A stretch of DNA of 64,000 nucleotides. Source: Serratia bockelmannii. GTDB taxonomy: Bacteria; Pseudomonadota; Gammaproteobacteria; Enterobacterales; Enterobacteriaceae. The position numbers and the translations under genes were made by a program. The stretch lies in the NCBI RefSeq assembly GCF_008011855.1, contig NZ_VOUX01000033.1, positions 1,783,249 through 1,847,248 on the forward strand. Reading direction: 5' to 3'. Below are positions 25,147 to 36,000 of the stretch, piece by piece. How positions within the stretch are numbered: the stretch's first letter is position 1; each line of letters opens with the position of its first letter. The notes under the pieces were generated by a model. That model had not been told where the DNA came from, did not search any database, and was given only the letters and a program-made list of their open reading frames with translations.

Positions 25147-26052
25147 TTATTTCGCTAACGATTTTGCCGCCACCCGCGCGCGCAGAAAATCGATAAACGC
25201 CCGCACCTTCTCCGGCACGTGACGGGTATTCGGGTAGAGCGCATAGATGCTCTGCTCAGGGAAACGGTGATCCGGCAGTAACCGCTGCAGCCTGCCGGCA
25301 TCGATGTCGGGCTGCGCCAGCCACGCCGGCAGCAGCGCCACCCCGGCGCCATGCAGGGCGAACGCCAACAATGCCGCAGCGCTGTCGCCGGTAAGCGTGG
25401 CGGCGTCCGCAACCTTGAACAGCACCGCGTCGCGCTGCGGCGTGACCACCTGCCAGCTGAGCGGCGAACTGAGCCGGCTGTGGGCGATCCACTGCGCCTG
25501 CGCCAGATCCGTCAGCGAATGAATCGGCCGGTCGGCCAGATAACCCGGCGACGCCACCGGAAAAATGGCAAAGCTGTCGATCAGCACCGCGCGGTGGCTG
25601 GAATCCGCCAGTTGGCCCAGACGGATCGCCACGTCGAAGCGCTCAGAGATCAGATCGGCATGATAAGAAGAAGAGACATGCTGGATGCGCAGCCGCAGAT
25701 GCTGTCGCGAAAATGCCGCCAGCGCCGGCACCACCACCTGGGCGCCGTACTCCGGCGTGCTGGTGATACGCAGCACGCCGCTCAGCCCGTGATGATCGCG
25801 ACGCACGTCGTCCAGCACATTTTCCGCCTCCTGCAGCAGCTGCAGGCTGCGCTGGTAGAAGCGTTCGCCGGCATCGGTCAGCGACAGCCGCCGGGTGCTG
25901 CGCGCCAGCAGTGACACCCCCAGCTCGTTCTCCAGCTGCTTGACGTTAAAGCTCACCACCGCCTTGGTTTGTCCCAGCGCCGCCGCCGCCGCGGTAAAGC
26001 TGCCCGCTTCCACCACTGCCGCAAAGATCGCCAGACGCTGCAAATTCAGCAT
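25147..26052 (-). CDS. LysR-family transcriptional regulator
   Basis: This 301-residue LysR protein starts MLNLQRLAIFAAVVEAGSF, followed by helix-turn-helix AAAALGQTKAVVSFNVKQLE and an effector domain. It is divergent from the DHA2-type MFS gene, 105 bases away, and upstream of another MFS gene in its own direction. It probably controls one of these exporters. Confidence 0.88.
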   Translation of the reverse strand: MLNLQRLAIFAAVVEAGSFTAAAAALGQTKAVVSFNVKQLENELGVSLLARSTRRLSLTDAGERFYQRSLQLLQEAENVLDDVRRDHHGLSGVLRITSTPEYGAQVVVPALAAFSRQHLRLRIQHVSSSYHADLISERFDVAIRLGQLADSSHRAVLIDSFAIFPVASPGYLADRPIHSLTDLAQAQWIAHSRLSSPLSWQVVTPQRDAVLFKVADAATLTGDSAAALLAFALHGAGVALLPAWLAQPDIDAGRLQRLLPDHRFPEQSIYALYPNTRHVPEKVRAFIDFLRARVAAKSLAK

Positions 26053-26157
26053 TTCGTCGCCCTTATTGTCAAAATCATTTTGACAGTGTAATTGCCCGCC
26101 GCCGATTTATCCGCACTTTTCCCCCCGATACACTGCTCGCCTTCAACCGGAGGCACC

Positions 26158-27540
26158 ATGTCTTATCGCAGCAAAGTGGCAATCGTCTATCTGCTCGGCT
26201 TTTTCGTCGATCTGATCAATATGTTTATCGCCAACGTCGCCTACCCCGCCATCGGCCAGGTGATGCGGGCGTCGGTCAGCCAACTGGCGTGGGTCAGCAA
26301 CGGCTATATTCTCGGCCTGACGCTGGTGATCCCGCTCAGCGCCTGGCTGGCGCAGCGCATCGGCGGACGGCGGGTGTTTCTGCTGTCGCTGGCGTTGTTC
26401 ATGCTGGCCACCCTCGGCGCGGGCAACGCCGACAGCATCGGCGCGCTGATCGGCTGGCGCACCCTGCAGGGCATGGGCGGCGGCTTGCTGATCCCCATCG
26501 GCCAAACGCTGACCTATCAGCTGTACCGCAGCCATGAACGCGCCGGGCTGTCGGCCGCCATCATGTTGGTGGGGCTGCTGGCACCGGCGCTGTCACCGGC
26601 GCTGGGCGGCTGGCTCGTCGATCGGTTGGACTGGCGCTGGGTGTTTTTCGCCAACCTGCCGCTGGCGGCCCTGGCACTGGCGCTGGCGGCGCTGTGGCTG
26701 CGTGCGGAAACGCCGACGGCGGCGCGCAAACCGCTCGACGCGACAGGATTACTGAGCGCCTGCGCGGCGCTGACGCTGCTGCTGCTCGGCCTGACCCGGC
26801 TGAGCGAAGCCGGCCATCAAGCTTCCGGCGCGGCGCTGCTGGCCACCGGTCTGCTGGTGCTGGCCTATTATCTGCGCCATAGCCTGCGTACCCCGCAGCC
26901 GCTGCTGAACCTGCGGCTGGTCGCCGATCCGCTGCTGCGCAACGCCATGGCGGTTTATTTGTGCATTCCCGGCCTGTTCATCGGCGTCAGCCTGGTGGCG
27001 ATGCTGTATTTGCAAAACCAGCTGGGGATGCCCGCCGCACAGGTCGGCGGCCTGATGCTGCCCTGGGCGCTGGCGTCGTTCCTGGCCATCACGCTGACCG
27101 GCAAAAGCTTTAACCGCCTCGGCCCGCGGCCGCTGCTGATCGCCGGCTGTCTGTTGCAAGGCGCCGGCATGCTGACGCTGGCGCAGATCGACCTGGCCGG
27201 GCAGCACGCGTTGCAGATTGCCGCCTTCGCCCTGATGGGGTTTGGCGGCAGCCTGTGCAGCAGCACCGCACAGAGCAGCGCGTTCCTGCAGATCCCCGAC
27301 GGCCAATTGGCGGACGCCAGCGCGCTGTGGAACATCAACCGCCAGCTCAGTTTTTGCCTCGGCGTGGCGCTGCTCAGCCTGCTGCTGAATCTGCTGCTGA
27401 CCGTGTTGCCGCCCGCGGCGGCCTACCGAACCTGCTTCATTCTGGCGGGCGCCAGCGTATTTATCCCGCTGTTGCTGTGCCTGCGCCTCGCCAACCGCGC
27501 CATCGTGCGCCAACTCAACGCTCAACAGGATGCTTTATGA
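26158..27540 (+). CDS. DHA2-type MFS drug exporter
   Basis: This 460-residue, 14-helix permease shows DHA2 signatures: VDLINMFIANVAYPAIGQ, WVSNGYILGLTLVIPLSAWLA (motif A-like region), RTLQGMGGGLLIPIG and LVGLLAPALSPALGGWLVD (motif C). It probably expels a toxic hydrophobic compound with protons. The start at 26158 is set by CCGGAGGCACC. Its stop overlaps the next start (ATGA), so the two are translationally coupled. Confidence 0.85.
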   Translation: MSYRSKVAIVYLLGFFVDLINMFIANVAYPAIGQVMRASVSQLAWVSNGYILGLTLVIPLSAWLAQRIGGRRVFLLSLALFMLATLGAGNADSIGALIGWRTLQGMGGGLLIPIGQTLTYQLYRSHERAGLSAAIMLVGLLAPALSPALGGWLVDRLDWRWVFFANLPLAALALALAALWLRAETPTAARKPLDATGLLSACAALTLLLLGLTRLSEAGHQASGAALLATGLLVLAYYLRHSLRTPQPLLNLRLVADPLLRNAMAVYLCIPGLFIGVSLVAMLYLQNQLGMPAAQVGGLMLPWALASFLAITLTGKSFNRLGPRPLLIAGCLLQGAGMLTLAQIDLAGQHALQIAAFALMGFGGSLCSSTAQSSAFLQIPDGQLADASALWNINRQLSFCLGVALLSLLLNLLLTVLPPAAAYRTCFILAGASVFIPLLLCLRLANRAIVRQLNAQQDAL

Positions 27541-27917
27541 ACCCGTATTTTACCGAAGTGATCGACGCCCACATCGCCATTGAACGCTGGCTGGGCAAAG
27601 GCGCCGGAGAAGAGCAAGCGCTGCTGGCGCGCTTTACGCCGGAATTCAGCATGATCGCGCTGAACGGCGCGCCGCTGGATTTCACCGCGCTGTGCGCTTT
27701 TTTCCGCGCGCATCGCGCCGCCAAACCGGGATTGGAAATCGAGATAGAAGAGATGAAGCTGGTGGCCGAATGGCCGACGGGCGCGGTAGTCAGCTACCGG
27801 GAAAAACAGAGTCTGCCGGGACAAAGCGCCACGCTGCGCTACTCCACGGTGGTGTTTGAACGCCTGCCCGACGCGCTCGGCTGGCGGCATTTGCACGAAA
27901 CTGCCGCAGCGCAATGA
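27537..27917 (+). CDS. NTF2/SnoaL-like small protein
   Basis: This 126-residue protein looks like a cone-shaped NTF2-like (DUF4440) domain: helix VIDAHIAIERWLG, FTPEFSMIALNGAPLDF, then FFRAHRAAKPGLEIEIEEM and strands VVSYREKQ and RYSTVVFER. It could be an enzyme or binding protein acting on the substrate of the exporter it is coupled to. Specific function is unknown. Confidence 0.7.
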   Translation: MNPYFTEVIDAHIAIERWLGKGAGEEQALLARFTPEFSMIALNGAPLDFTALCAFFRAHRAAKPGLEIEIEEMKLVAEWPTGAVVSYREKQSLPGQSATLRYSTVVFERLPDALGWRHLHETAAAQ

Positions 27918-28016
27918 TCACAGGAAGCTGCCGGCCAAAAACAATTCCCAACCGACGATCACCCCACACAGGGTTACCGCGCTGAAAATGACTTCAAACA
28001 GATAGCGATGGATCAT
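27918..28016 (-). CDS. 32-residue single-pass membrane peptide
   Basis: A short open frame encodes MIHRYLFEVIFSAVTL followed by CGVIVGWELFLAGSFL, an almost wholly hydrophobic membrane helix. GAGG lies eight bases before the ATG. Its stop directly abuts the convergent upstream gene. The size and composition fit the class of small membrane proteins that modulate larger membrane complexes. No partner is evident. Confidence 0.55.
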   Translation of the reverse strand: MIHRYLFEVIFSAVTLCGVIVGWELFLAGSFL

Positions 28017-28112
28017 CGTGCGTCGCCTCAAAAGAAGACACCCGGAAGAACCGGGTGTCTGGAATACGGGCTGGAGAGTGCGGAACCTTCCGGTTCCGCA
28101 ACCATCACTTAA

Positions 28113-28463
28113 TTAAGCTTTTTTACCGGCTTTTTTGTGGTGTTTTTTAGCGGCCTGAGCTTTCTGCACTGGCGCTTTTTTGTGGTGTTTTTTAGCAGCC
28201 TGGGCTTTCTGAGCTGGCGCTTTTTTGTGGTGCTTTTTAGCGGCCTGAGCTTTCTGGGCTGGCGCTTTTTTGTGGTGCTTGGCTTTCTTGTGATGCGTTG
28301 CTTTAGCTGGCGCTTTTTCAGCAGCAGCCGCTGGCGCAGCGGTAGTGGTGGTCGCAGCTGGCGCGGTGGTGGTAGCCGGAGCAGTAGCTGCGGTATCAGC
28401 AGCGAAAGCAACAGAAGACAGACCCATAGTGGCAGCAACGATCAGCGCTAATACTTTTTTCAT
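28113..28463 (-). CDS. asr: Acid-shock protein Asr
   Basis: This 116-residue periplasmic protein has a signal peptide ([21 protein letters not shown], cleaved near residue 21), an Ala/Thr/Pro-rich stretch, and then a very basic Lys/His/Ala/Gln region built of 15-residue repeats containing [13 protein letters not shown]. This is the acid-resistance repetitive basic protein family. In E. coli Asr is induced strongly at low pH under RstA/RstB control and protects periplasmic proteins. A matching RstA box lies upstream (28566-28579). Confidence 0.93.
   Translation of the reverse strand: MKKVLALIVAATMGLSSVAFAADTAATAPATTTAPAATTTTAAPAAAAEKAPAKATHHKKAKHHKKAPAQKAQAAKKHHKKAPAQKAQAAKKHHKKAPVQKAQAAKKHHKKAGKKA
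28126..28275 (-). repeat. 45-bp tandem repeats inside asr
   Basis: GGCGCTTTTTTGTGGTG recurs at 28171, 28216 and 28261, exactly 45 bases apart, giving the 15-residue protein repeat. Repeat number probably varies between strains by slippage or recombination. Confidence 0.85.
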
Positions 28464-28565
28464 CTTTAAATCCTCAGAGTGTTGTTTCGGTAAGCCCCGG
28501 TGGAGCCGTTGAAACAGATACTAGTGGAATCAAACCGCCGCTTCCGTGAGTGATTGGTTTCGCCG

Positions 28566-28579
28566 AGTAACCAAATGTA
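28566..28579 (-). promoter_or_regulatory. RstA box upstream of asr
   Basis: On the minus strand the sequence is TACATTTGGTTACT, matching the RstA consensus TACATnTnGTTACA at all but the last base. It lies about 100 bases before the asr start, the right place to activate it at low pH. Confidence 0.75.
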
Positions 28580-28692
28580 CAAAGCCCACGCGCCGGCAAA
28601 CACCTGCGTGACGGCGGTTTTTTTCCGTGATCGGCCACACAAATCTCGGCATGGTCTACACTTAAAAGACATGTGTCGAAATGGAGAGCTGA

Positions 28693-29001
28693 ATGTTTAA
28701 GAAAGCGGAAAGAACAGAACGCGATATCGATCAGGACGTCACTCTGTTGGCCGATACGCTGGATGAAGTGTTGCGCGAGTCCGGTGACAAGACCAAAGAG
28801 GAACTGAAAGAGCTGCACAGCAAGGCGAAAGGCGTGCTGCGCGACGCTCGGGCGCGGTTCAATGGCTCCACCAGTCTGACACAGCATGCGCGCGACGCCG
28901 TCGATCAAGCCGACAGCTATGTGCGTGACAAACCTTGGCAGGGCGTAGGGATCGGTGCCGCCGTCGGCATCGTGCTCGGCGTGCTGCTGGCCCGGCGTTA
29001 A
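28693..29001 (+). CDS. ygaM: YgaM/ElaB/YqjD-family ribosome-associated membrane protein
   Basis: This 102-residue protein has the family layout: an N-terminal helical domain (LLADTLDEVLRESG), a middle helix (RARFNGSTSLTQHARDAVDQADSYVR), and a C-terminal membrane helix (PWQGVGIGAAVGIVLGVLLARR split near PWQG). E. coli relatives are tail-anchored, stress-induced and bind stationary-phase ribosomes. I use ygaM because of the start MF, the ARDAV-ADSYVR segment, and the position before nrdH as in E. coli. elaB is the alternative name. Confidence 0.8.
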   Translation: MFKKAERTERDIDQDVTLLADTLDEVLRESGDKTKEELKELHSKAKGVLRDARARFNGSTSLTQHARDAVDQADSYVRDKPWQGVGIGAAVGIVLGVLLARR

Positions 29002-29062
29002 CACCCCTGCAGTCATAAAGATAAAACAGATGTGCGTCTGGCCCGCGGAAATCGCGGGCCGT

Positions 29063-30496
29063 TTAATTTGCGTGTTTAAACAGCTGTGCCAGCCCCTGTA
29101 CCGCCCGCTCCGCCTCCTCTCGCCGGCTGAAATTGGCGAACCCCAGCAGTAACCCTTGCCCCACCGGATGGTCGATTCGCCAGTCAGACAACGCCTGCAC
29201 CGCCAGCCCCTGCTGCCAGGCTTGCGCCGCCAACGGCGCATCCGCCAAGCCGTCGCGCAGCCGGGCCAACAGCTGAATGCCGCCCTGTTGCGGCACCGTC
29301 GTCAGCCACGCCCCCAGCTGCCGCTCCAACGCCTGCGTCAGCCACTCGCGCCGCTGGCGGTACAACGGCCGCATGCGTTTCAGGTGGCGATAGAAATGCC
29401 CTTGCCGGATAAAATCCGCCACGCCGGCCTGCAGCAGCGGCGGGCAACCGCAGCCACGCAGCCGGCTGCTGCGCGCGAATGTTTCCGTCAGACCGACGGG
29501 CACCACCAGATAAGCCATGCGCAGCGCCGGGAACAGCGTTTTGCTGAAGGTGCCGGCGTACAGCACCCGACCCTGAACATCGAGGCTTTTCAGCGGCGGC
29601 AGCGGCCGCCCGTGATAGCGAAACTCGCTGTCGTAGTCATCCTCGAGGATCCAGGCCCCGCGCTGCTGCGCCCAGTCGAGCAGCGCCATGCGCCGCGCCA
29701 GGCTGAGCGAGACGCCGAGCGGGCTTTGATGGGTCGGCGTCACCACCGCCAGCCGCGCCTCAGGCGCCGTCAGCATACCCGCGGCCACGTCCATGCCCTG
29801 TTCATCCACCGGCACGGCGACCGGCCTGACGCCGGCGGCCAGCAGCAGCGGACGCGTGACCGGATAGCCGGGATCTTCGATCCATACCGCGTCGCCGGCA
29901 TGTAACAGCGTCTCCGTCACCCAGTCCAACAACGCCGGATAACCGGCACAGAGGAAAATTTGCTCCGGCCGACAGCTGATGCCGCGCGACAAATGCAGGT
30001 AATGGGCGATCGCCTCACGCAGTTCAGGCAGGCCGCCGGCCGGCGGCAGTGCCAGAGAAGCCACCGTGGAACCGCGCAGCTGGCGGGCGACAATGCGCTG
30101 CCACAGCGCCCGTGGAAACGCGTCCAGCGCCGGTACCCCCAGCTGGAAAGGCTGCAGCATGCCTTGCGGCTGCAGCGGATCGGGCGCCATTGCCGCCAGC
30201 GGTGGCGCAGCGGGGACCGCGCCCGGCGGCATGTGTGGCAGCTGTGGCGAGACATAGGTGCCCGCCTGCCCGCGGCTCTGCAAGAAACCTTCGGCAATAA
30301 GTTGCGCGTAGGCGCTTTCCACCGTAGCGCGCGCCACGCCCAGATCGCTCGCCAACCCGCGCACTGAGGGCAACCGGCTGCCTGCCGCCAGGCTGCCCTG
30401 GGTAATGGCGTCTTTAATCCGCTGGTAAATCTGCCGGTACAGCGGCTCGGCGAGCCGGCTGTCCAGCCGCAGCGAGGTCAGGAAAGTTGGCATCAT
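29063..30496 (-). CDS. MocR/PdxR-type regulator (GntR HTH fused to aminotransferase fold)
   Basis: This 477-residue protein has an N-terminal GntR winged helix (LYRQIYQRIKDAITQGSLAAGSRLP split at QGS, then LGVARATVESAYAQL) and a C-terminal fold-type I aminotransferase domain with the probable pyridoxal-phosphate lysine in AGTFSKTLFP. Such MocR proteins respond to pyridoxal phosphate or amino compounds and usually regulate a divergent neighbour. Here that is the AhpD-like gene at 30592, with 95 bases between. Confidence 0.9.
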   Translation of the reverse strand: MMPTFLTSLRLDSRLAEPLYRQIYQRIKDAITQGSLAAGSRLPSVRGLASDLGVARATVESAYAQLIAEGFLQSRGQAGTYVSPQLPHMPPGAVPAAPPLAAMAPDPLQPQGMLQPFQLGVPALDAFPRALWQRIVARQLRGSTVASLALPPAGGLPELREAIAHYLHLSRGISCRPEQIFLCAGYPALLDWVTETLLHAGDAVWIEDPGYPVTRPLLLAAGVRPVAVPVDEQGMDVAAGMLTAPEARLAVVTPTHQSPLGVSLSLARRMALLDWAQQRGAWILEDDYDSEFRYHGRPLPPLKSLDVQGRVLYAGTFSKTLFPALRMAYLVVPVGLTETFARSSRLRGCGCPPLLQAGVADFIRQGHFYRHLKRMRPLYRQRREWLTQALERQLGAWLTTVPQQGGIQLLARLRDGLADAPLAAQAWQQGLAVQALSDWRIDHPVGQGLLLGFANFSRREEAERAVQGLAQLFKHAN

Positions 30497-30516
30497 GGCC
30501 CGGTTAAATAATCATT

Positions 30517-30542
30517 TTATGGCCCTATAGCATAGACCATAA
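30517..30542. promoter_or_regulatory. Putative MocR operator
   Basis: TTATGG at 30517 and CCATAA at 30537 form an inverted repeat with a 14-base spacer, and GGCC occurs at both sides. It sits between the divergent MocR and AhpD-like genes, so it could be the binding site controlling both. Confidence 0.45.
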
Positions 30543-30591
30543 GGCCGCTAAAGTAGCGCCATGATTTCGTTACTACCGATTGAGGTTGACC

Positions 30592-31023
30592 ATGATTAAG
30601 CAACGTTTGAACTATGCCGAGCTGGCGCCCGCCCCGTACAAAAATATGGTGGGCGCGCTGATGGCGCTGGAGAAAGGCGCCCTGGACAAGGCGACCATCG
30701 AGTTGATGTTTATGCGCGTTTCGCAGATCAACGGCTGCGCCTACTGCCTGGACATGCACGGCAAAGCGCTACGTGAAAGCGGCTTCAGCCATGCCAAGCT
30801 GGATACGCTGGCGGGCTGGCGCGTCAGCCATGAATTCAGCGAGCGCGAGCGCGTCGCGCTGGAATGGGCCGAGTCAGTGACGCTGATCGCCGCCACCGGC
30901 GCGCCGGACAGCGCTTTCGAGGCGCTGAAAGCGCACTTCAGCGATACCGAGATCGCCGATCTGACTTTCGCCATCAGCATCATGAACGCCTTTAATCGTC
31001 TGGCCGTCAGCATGCGTCAGTAA
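30592..31023 (+). CDS. Carboxymuconolactone decarboxylase/AhpD-like protein
   Basis: This 143-residue protein belongs to the AhpD-like core family, with the redox motif AYCLDMHGKAL (C-x2-H-type: Y-C-L-D-M-H) and MRVSQINGC before it, giving a CxxxxxxH site with an additional Cys. Members act as alkylhydroperoxidase-like thiol enzymes or small-molecule decarboxylases. The ATG at 30592 follows GATTGAGGTTGACC. It is probably regulated by the divergent MocR protein. Confidence 0.82.
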   Translation: MIKQRLNYAELAPAPYKNMVGALMALEKGALDKATIELMFMRVSQINGCAYCLDMHGKALRESGFSHAKLDTLAGWRVSHEFSERERVALEWAESVTLIAATGAPDSAFEALKAHFSDTEIADLTFAISIMNAFNRLAVSMRQ

Positions 31024-31033
31024 TGCGCTCGAC

Positions 31034-31057
31034 TCCCCCTCTTCGCTGAGAGGGGGA
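31034..31057 (+). terminator. Hairpin after the AhpD-like gene
   Basis: TCCCCCTCT pairs with AGAGGGGGA around TCGCTG, followed by ATTTCT. It is a plausible, weak-tailed terminator separating this gene from the nrd operon. Confidence 0.6.
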
Positions 31058-31130
31058 ATTTCTCACCCGCAAAAAATTTTTCCCTCGCCTTTTCCAGCCC
31101 CAGCGCGGCCTGCGCACTCAATCCCACAAA

Positions 31131-31146
31131 ACACCATATATAGCGT
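31131..31146 (+). promoter_or_regulatory. NrdR box 1
   Basis: ACACCATATATAGCGT matches the NrdR consensus ACACwATATATAGTGT at 14 of 16 positions. It should repress the nrdHIEF operon when dATP is plentiful. Confidence 0.75.
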
Positions 31147-31161
31147 GGTTGATAAAACAAA

Positions 31162-31177
31162 TATCTACATATAGTAT
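31162..31177 (+). promoter_or_regulatory. NrdR box 2
   Basis: TATCTACATATAGTAT is a weaker match (about 11 of 16) and starts exactly 31 bases after box 1, three helical turns, the usual spacing of paired NrdR sites. Confidence 0.65.
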
Positions 31178-31295
31178 TTTATGAGTCAACCGCAGGGAAT
31201 GTCGTTCGGTTGATAACGCCGTCAGAAACGCCAGGAACGATGCTCCGTTATCTGACTTGCCCGCCTTTCCTTCAGCCTAAAGGTAAATGCGAATC

Positions 31296-31526
31296 ATGAG
31301 CATTATTATTTACAGTAAACCGGACTGTGTCCAGTGCAACGCCACTTATCGCGCATTTGATAAACAGGGGATTGATTATCAGGTGATCGACCTCACCCAG
31401 GATCAGCAGGCGCTGAACCACGTTAAATCCTTAGGTTATCAGCAAGTTCCGGTCATTATCGCCGGTGACGACCACTGGTCCGGTTTCCGGCCGGACAAAA
31501 TCGGCGCGCTGGCGCTCACCTGCTGA
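31296..31526 (+). CDS. nrdH: Glutaredoxin-like NrdH
   Basis: This 76-residue glutaredoxin-like protein has the active site DCVQC and the C-terminal signature WSGFRPDKI of NrdH, the electron donor of class Ib ribonucleotide reductase. An alternative ATG nine bases upstream lies close to AAAGGTAA; either start gives the same core. It is the first gene of nrdHIEF. Confidence 0.93.
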   Translation: MSIIIYSKPDCVQCNATYRAFDKQGIDYQVIDLTQDQQALNHVKSLGYQQVPVIIAGDDHWSGFRPDKIGALALTC

Positions 31527-31535
31527 GGCTCGACG

Positions 31536-31921
31536 ATGAATCCGCTGGTCTATTTCTCCAGCAGTTCGGAGAACACCCATCGGTTCGTTGAGAAACTGGG
31601 CCTGCCGGCGATCCGCATTCCGATCGCCGGCGCCCGCAGCAAATTGCTGATGGAACAACCCTATATCTTGATCGTACCCAGCTATGGCGGCGGCAGCGCC
31701 GTCGGCGCGGTGCCGATCCAGGTGATCCGCTTTCTCAACGTTCCGCAAAACCGTTCATACCTGCGCGGCGTCATCGCCGCTGGGAACACCAACTTCGGCG
31801 CAGCGTACGGCATCGCCGGCGACATCATCGCCAAAAAATGCCAGGTGCCTTTTTTGTACCGCTTCGAGCTGCTCGGCACGACGCAAGACGTTGAAAACGT
31901 TAGACAGGGAGTAACCGCATT

Positions 31922-31940
<19 letters not shown>
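31536..31940 (+). CDS. nrdI: Flavodoxin-like NrdI
   Basis: This 134-residue flavoprotein matches Nrd[18 protein letters not shown] (FMN-binding loop), [15 protein letters not shown] and [14 protein letters not shown]. It reacts with oxygen to help assemble the dimanganese-tyrosyl radical cofactor of NrdF. It overlaps nrdE by 19 bases. Confidence 0.93.
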
Positions 31941-35046
<3,106 letters not shown>

Positions 35047-35058
35047 GAACATGACAGC

Positions 35059-35083
35059 GATACCGGTCTTTCAGGCCGGTATC
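35059..35083 (+). terminator. Hairpin after nrdF
   Basis: GATACCGG pairs with CCGGTATC around TCTTTCAGG. The T-run is poor, so it may be a 3' stabilising structure or a weak terminator for both nrdF and the convergent toxin gene. Confidence 0.55.
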
Positions 35084-35089
35084 GTGCAT

Positions 35090-35377
35090 TCAATACCCTT
35101 GTTCTTTCTGACTACGGATCGCCAGAACAAACGCCGTATCGATATCAGGGATATATTTGTAGAGCGCCAAATAACCGCGAACTTGCTGCCCAATAATCAA
35201 TTCACGCAGCCCTGAGCCAAGGGCTCGTCCGATCAATGGATTATGTTCCAATACCGCAATCGCCTGGATGATTTCCTGAATGCGCCGCCCTGGATCCACG
35301 GCACCATACTGAGCCAAATGAGCGAGAATACGTTCGATATCATCCCTGACCTCTGGCGCCAACTCGACGTTTGCCAT
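35090..35377 (-). CDS. RelE/ParE-family toxin
   Basis: This 95-residue protein has the RelE/ParE fold pattern: VELAPEVRDDIERILAHLA, IIQAIAVLEHNPLIGR, LRELIIGQQVRGYLALYKY and FVLAIRSQKEQGY at the C-terminus. ParE-type toxins inhibit gyrase and RelE-type cleave mRNA; the sequence suggests the ParE-like branch. Its start overlaps the antitoxin stop (TGATG). Confidence 0.85.
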   Translation of the reverse strand: MANVELAPEVRDDIERILAHLAQYGAVDPGRRIQEIIQAIAVLEHNPLIGRALGSGLRELIIGQQVRGYLALYKYIPDIDTAFVLAIRSQKEQGY

Positions 35378-35664
35378 CAGCGCCCCAATTTTTTTACCGG
35401 AGGTTTAACAGCGTCAGTGTTACCGGCTGCGTAATTTTCCAAATAACCGCGCATCTCTTTCCAAGAGACCGTCTCTCCCGTCGCAATTATCTTGGCATAG
35501 CGTTTTTCCGCTTCATTCTCAAAGTCGCGGCGCAACTCTTCTTGCTGCGTTTTCTCCGCTATTGCCTGCAAAATAAAGCTGTGAGACGTCACGCCAGCCT
35601 GCTCGGCAACAGCGGTGACTCGGGCTTTAAGCTCATCTGGAATACGGATGGTCGTCGTCGACAT
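35377..35664 (-). CDS. Ribbon-helix-helix antitoxin
   Basis: This 95-residue protein starts MSTTTIRIPDELKARVTAVA, a ribbon-helix-helix (CopG/Arc) DNA-binding domain, followed by a helical toxin-binding tail containing EKRYAKIIATGETVSW. It should bind and neutralise the toxin encoded immediately downstream and repress their shared promoter. The start follows GGGAGCGATT. Confidence 0.85.
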   Translation of the reverse strand: MSTTTIRIPDELKARVTAVAEQAGVTSHSFILQAIAEKTQQEELRRDFENEAEKRYAKIIATGETVSWKEMRGYLENYAAGNTDAVKPPVKKLGR

Positions 35665-35741
35665 AATCGCTCCCAACGTCGGTCAATCACATGTAGCTCA
35701 ATTGTGCTACATGAAGTCTGACAGCGCAATAATGCAGAGGA

Positions 35742-35936
35742 TTATTTCACCGATTGACGCAGCTCAAGCTGCCGCCAAATAGCGCGTTTCTCCGCGTCGC
35801 TGGCGGTCGGCCAGGCGGCGATTTCCGCCCGCGTGCGCCGGCATCCCCGGCACTGCTGGGTTTCGTCGTCGATGCGGCACAGGCTGACGCAGGGCGATCT
35901 CACGCCGTGCTGGAATTGCTGATTGTCGCCCGCCAT
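35742..35936 (-). CDS. DUF1289-family small Cys-rich protein
   Basis: This 64-residue protein has the DUF1289 pattern SPCVSLCRID followed by CRGCRRTRAEIAAW, four cysteines likely to bind a metal or iron-sulfur cluster, as in E. coli YdhL. Function is unknown. Confidence 0.82.
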   Translation of the reverse strand: MAGDNQQFQHGVRSPCVSLCRIDDETQQCRGCRRTRAEIAAWPTASDAEKRAIWRQLELRQSVK

Positions 35937-36000
35937 ACGCTGCCCTTGATGTGATGAGTTCCGCCACAGGATACCCGATCCTGCGGCGGCGCGTCGTCAA

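Noticed and set aside
28126..28275. Regular 45-bp repeats considered as a CRISPR-like or regulatory array
   Set aside because: They are in frame within asr, have no unique spacers and encode the known protein repeat.
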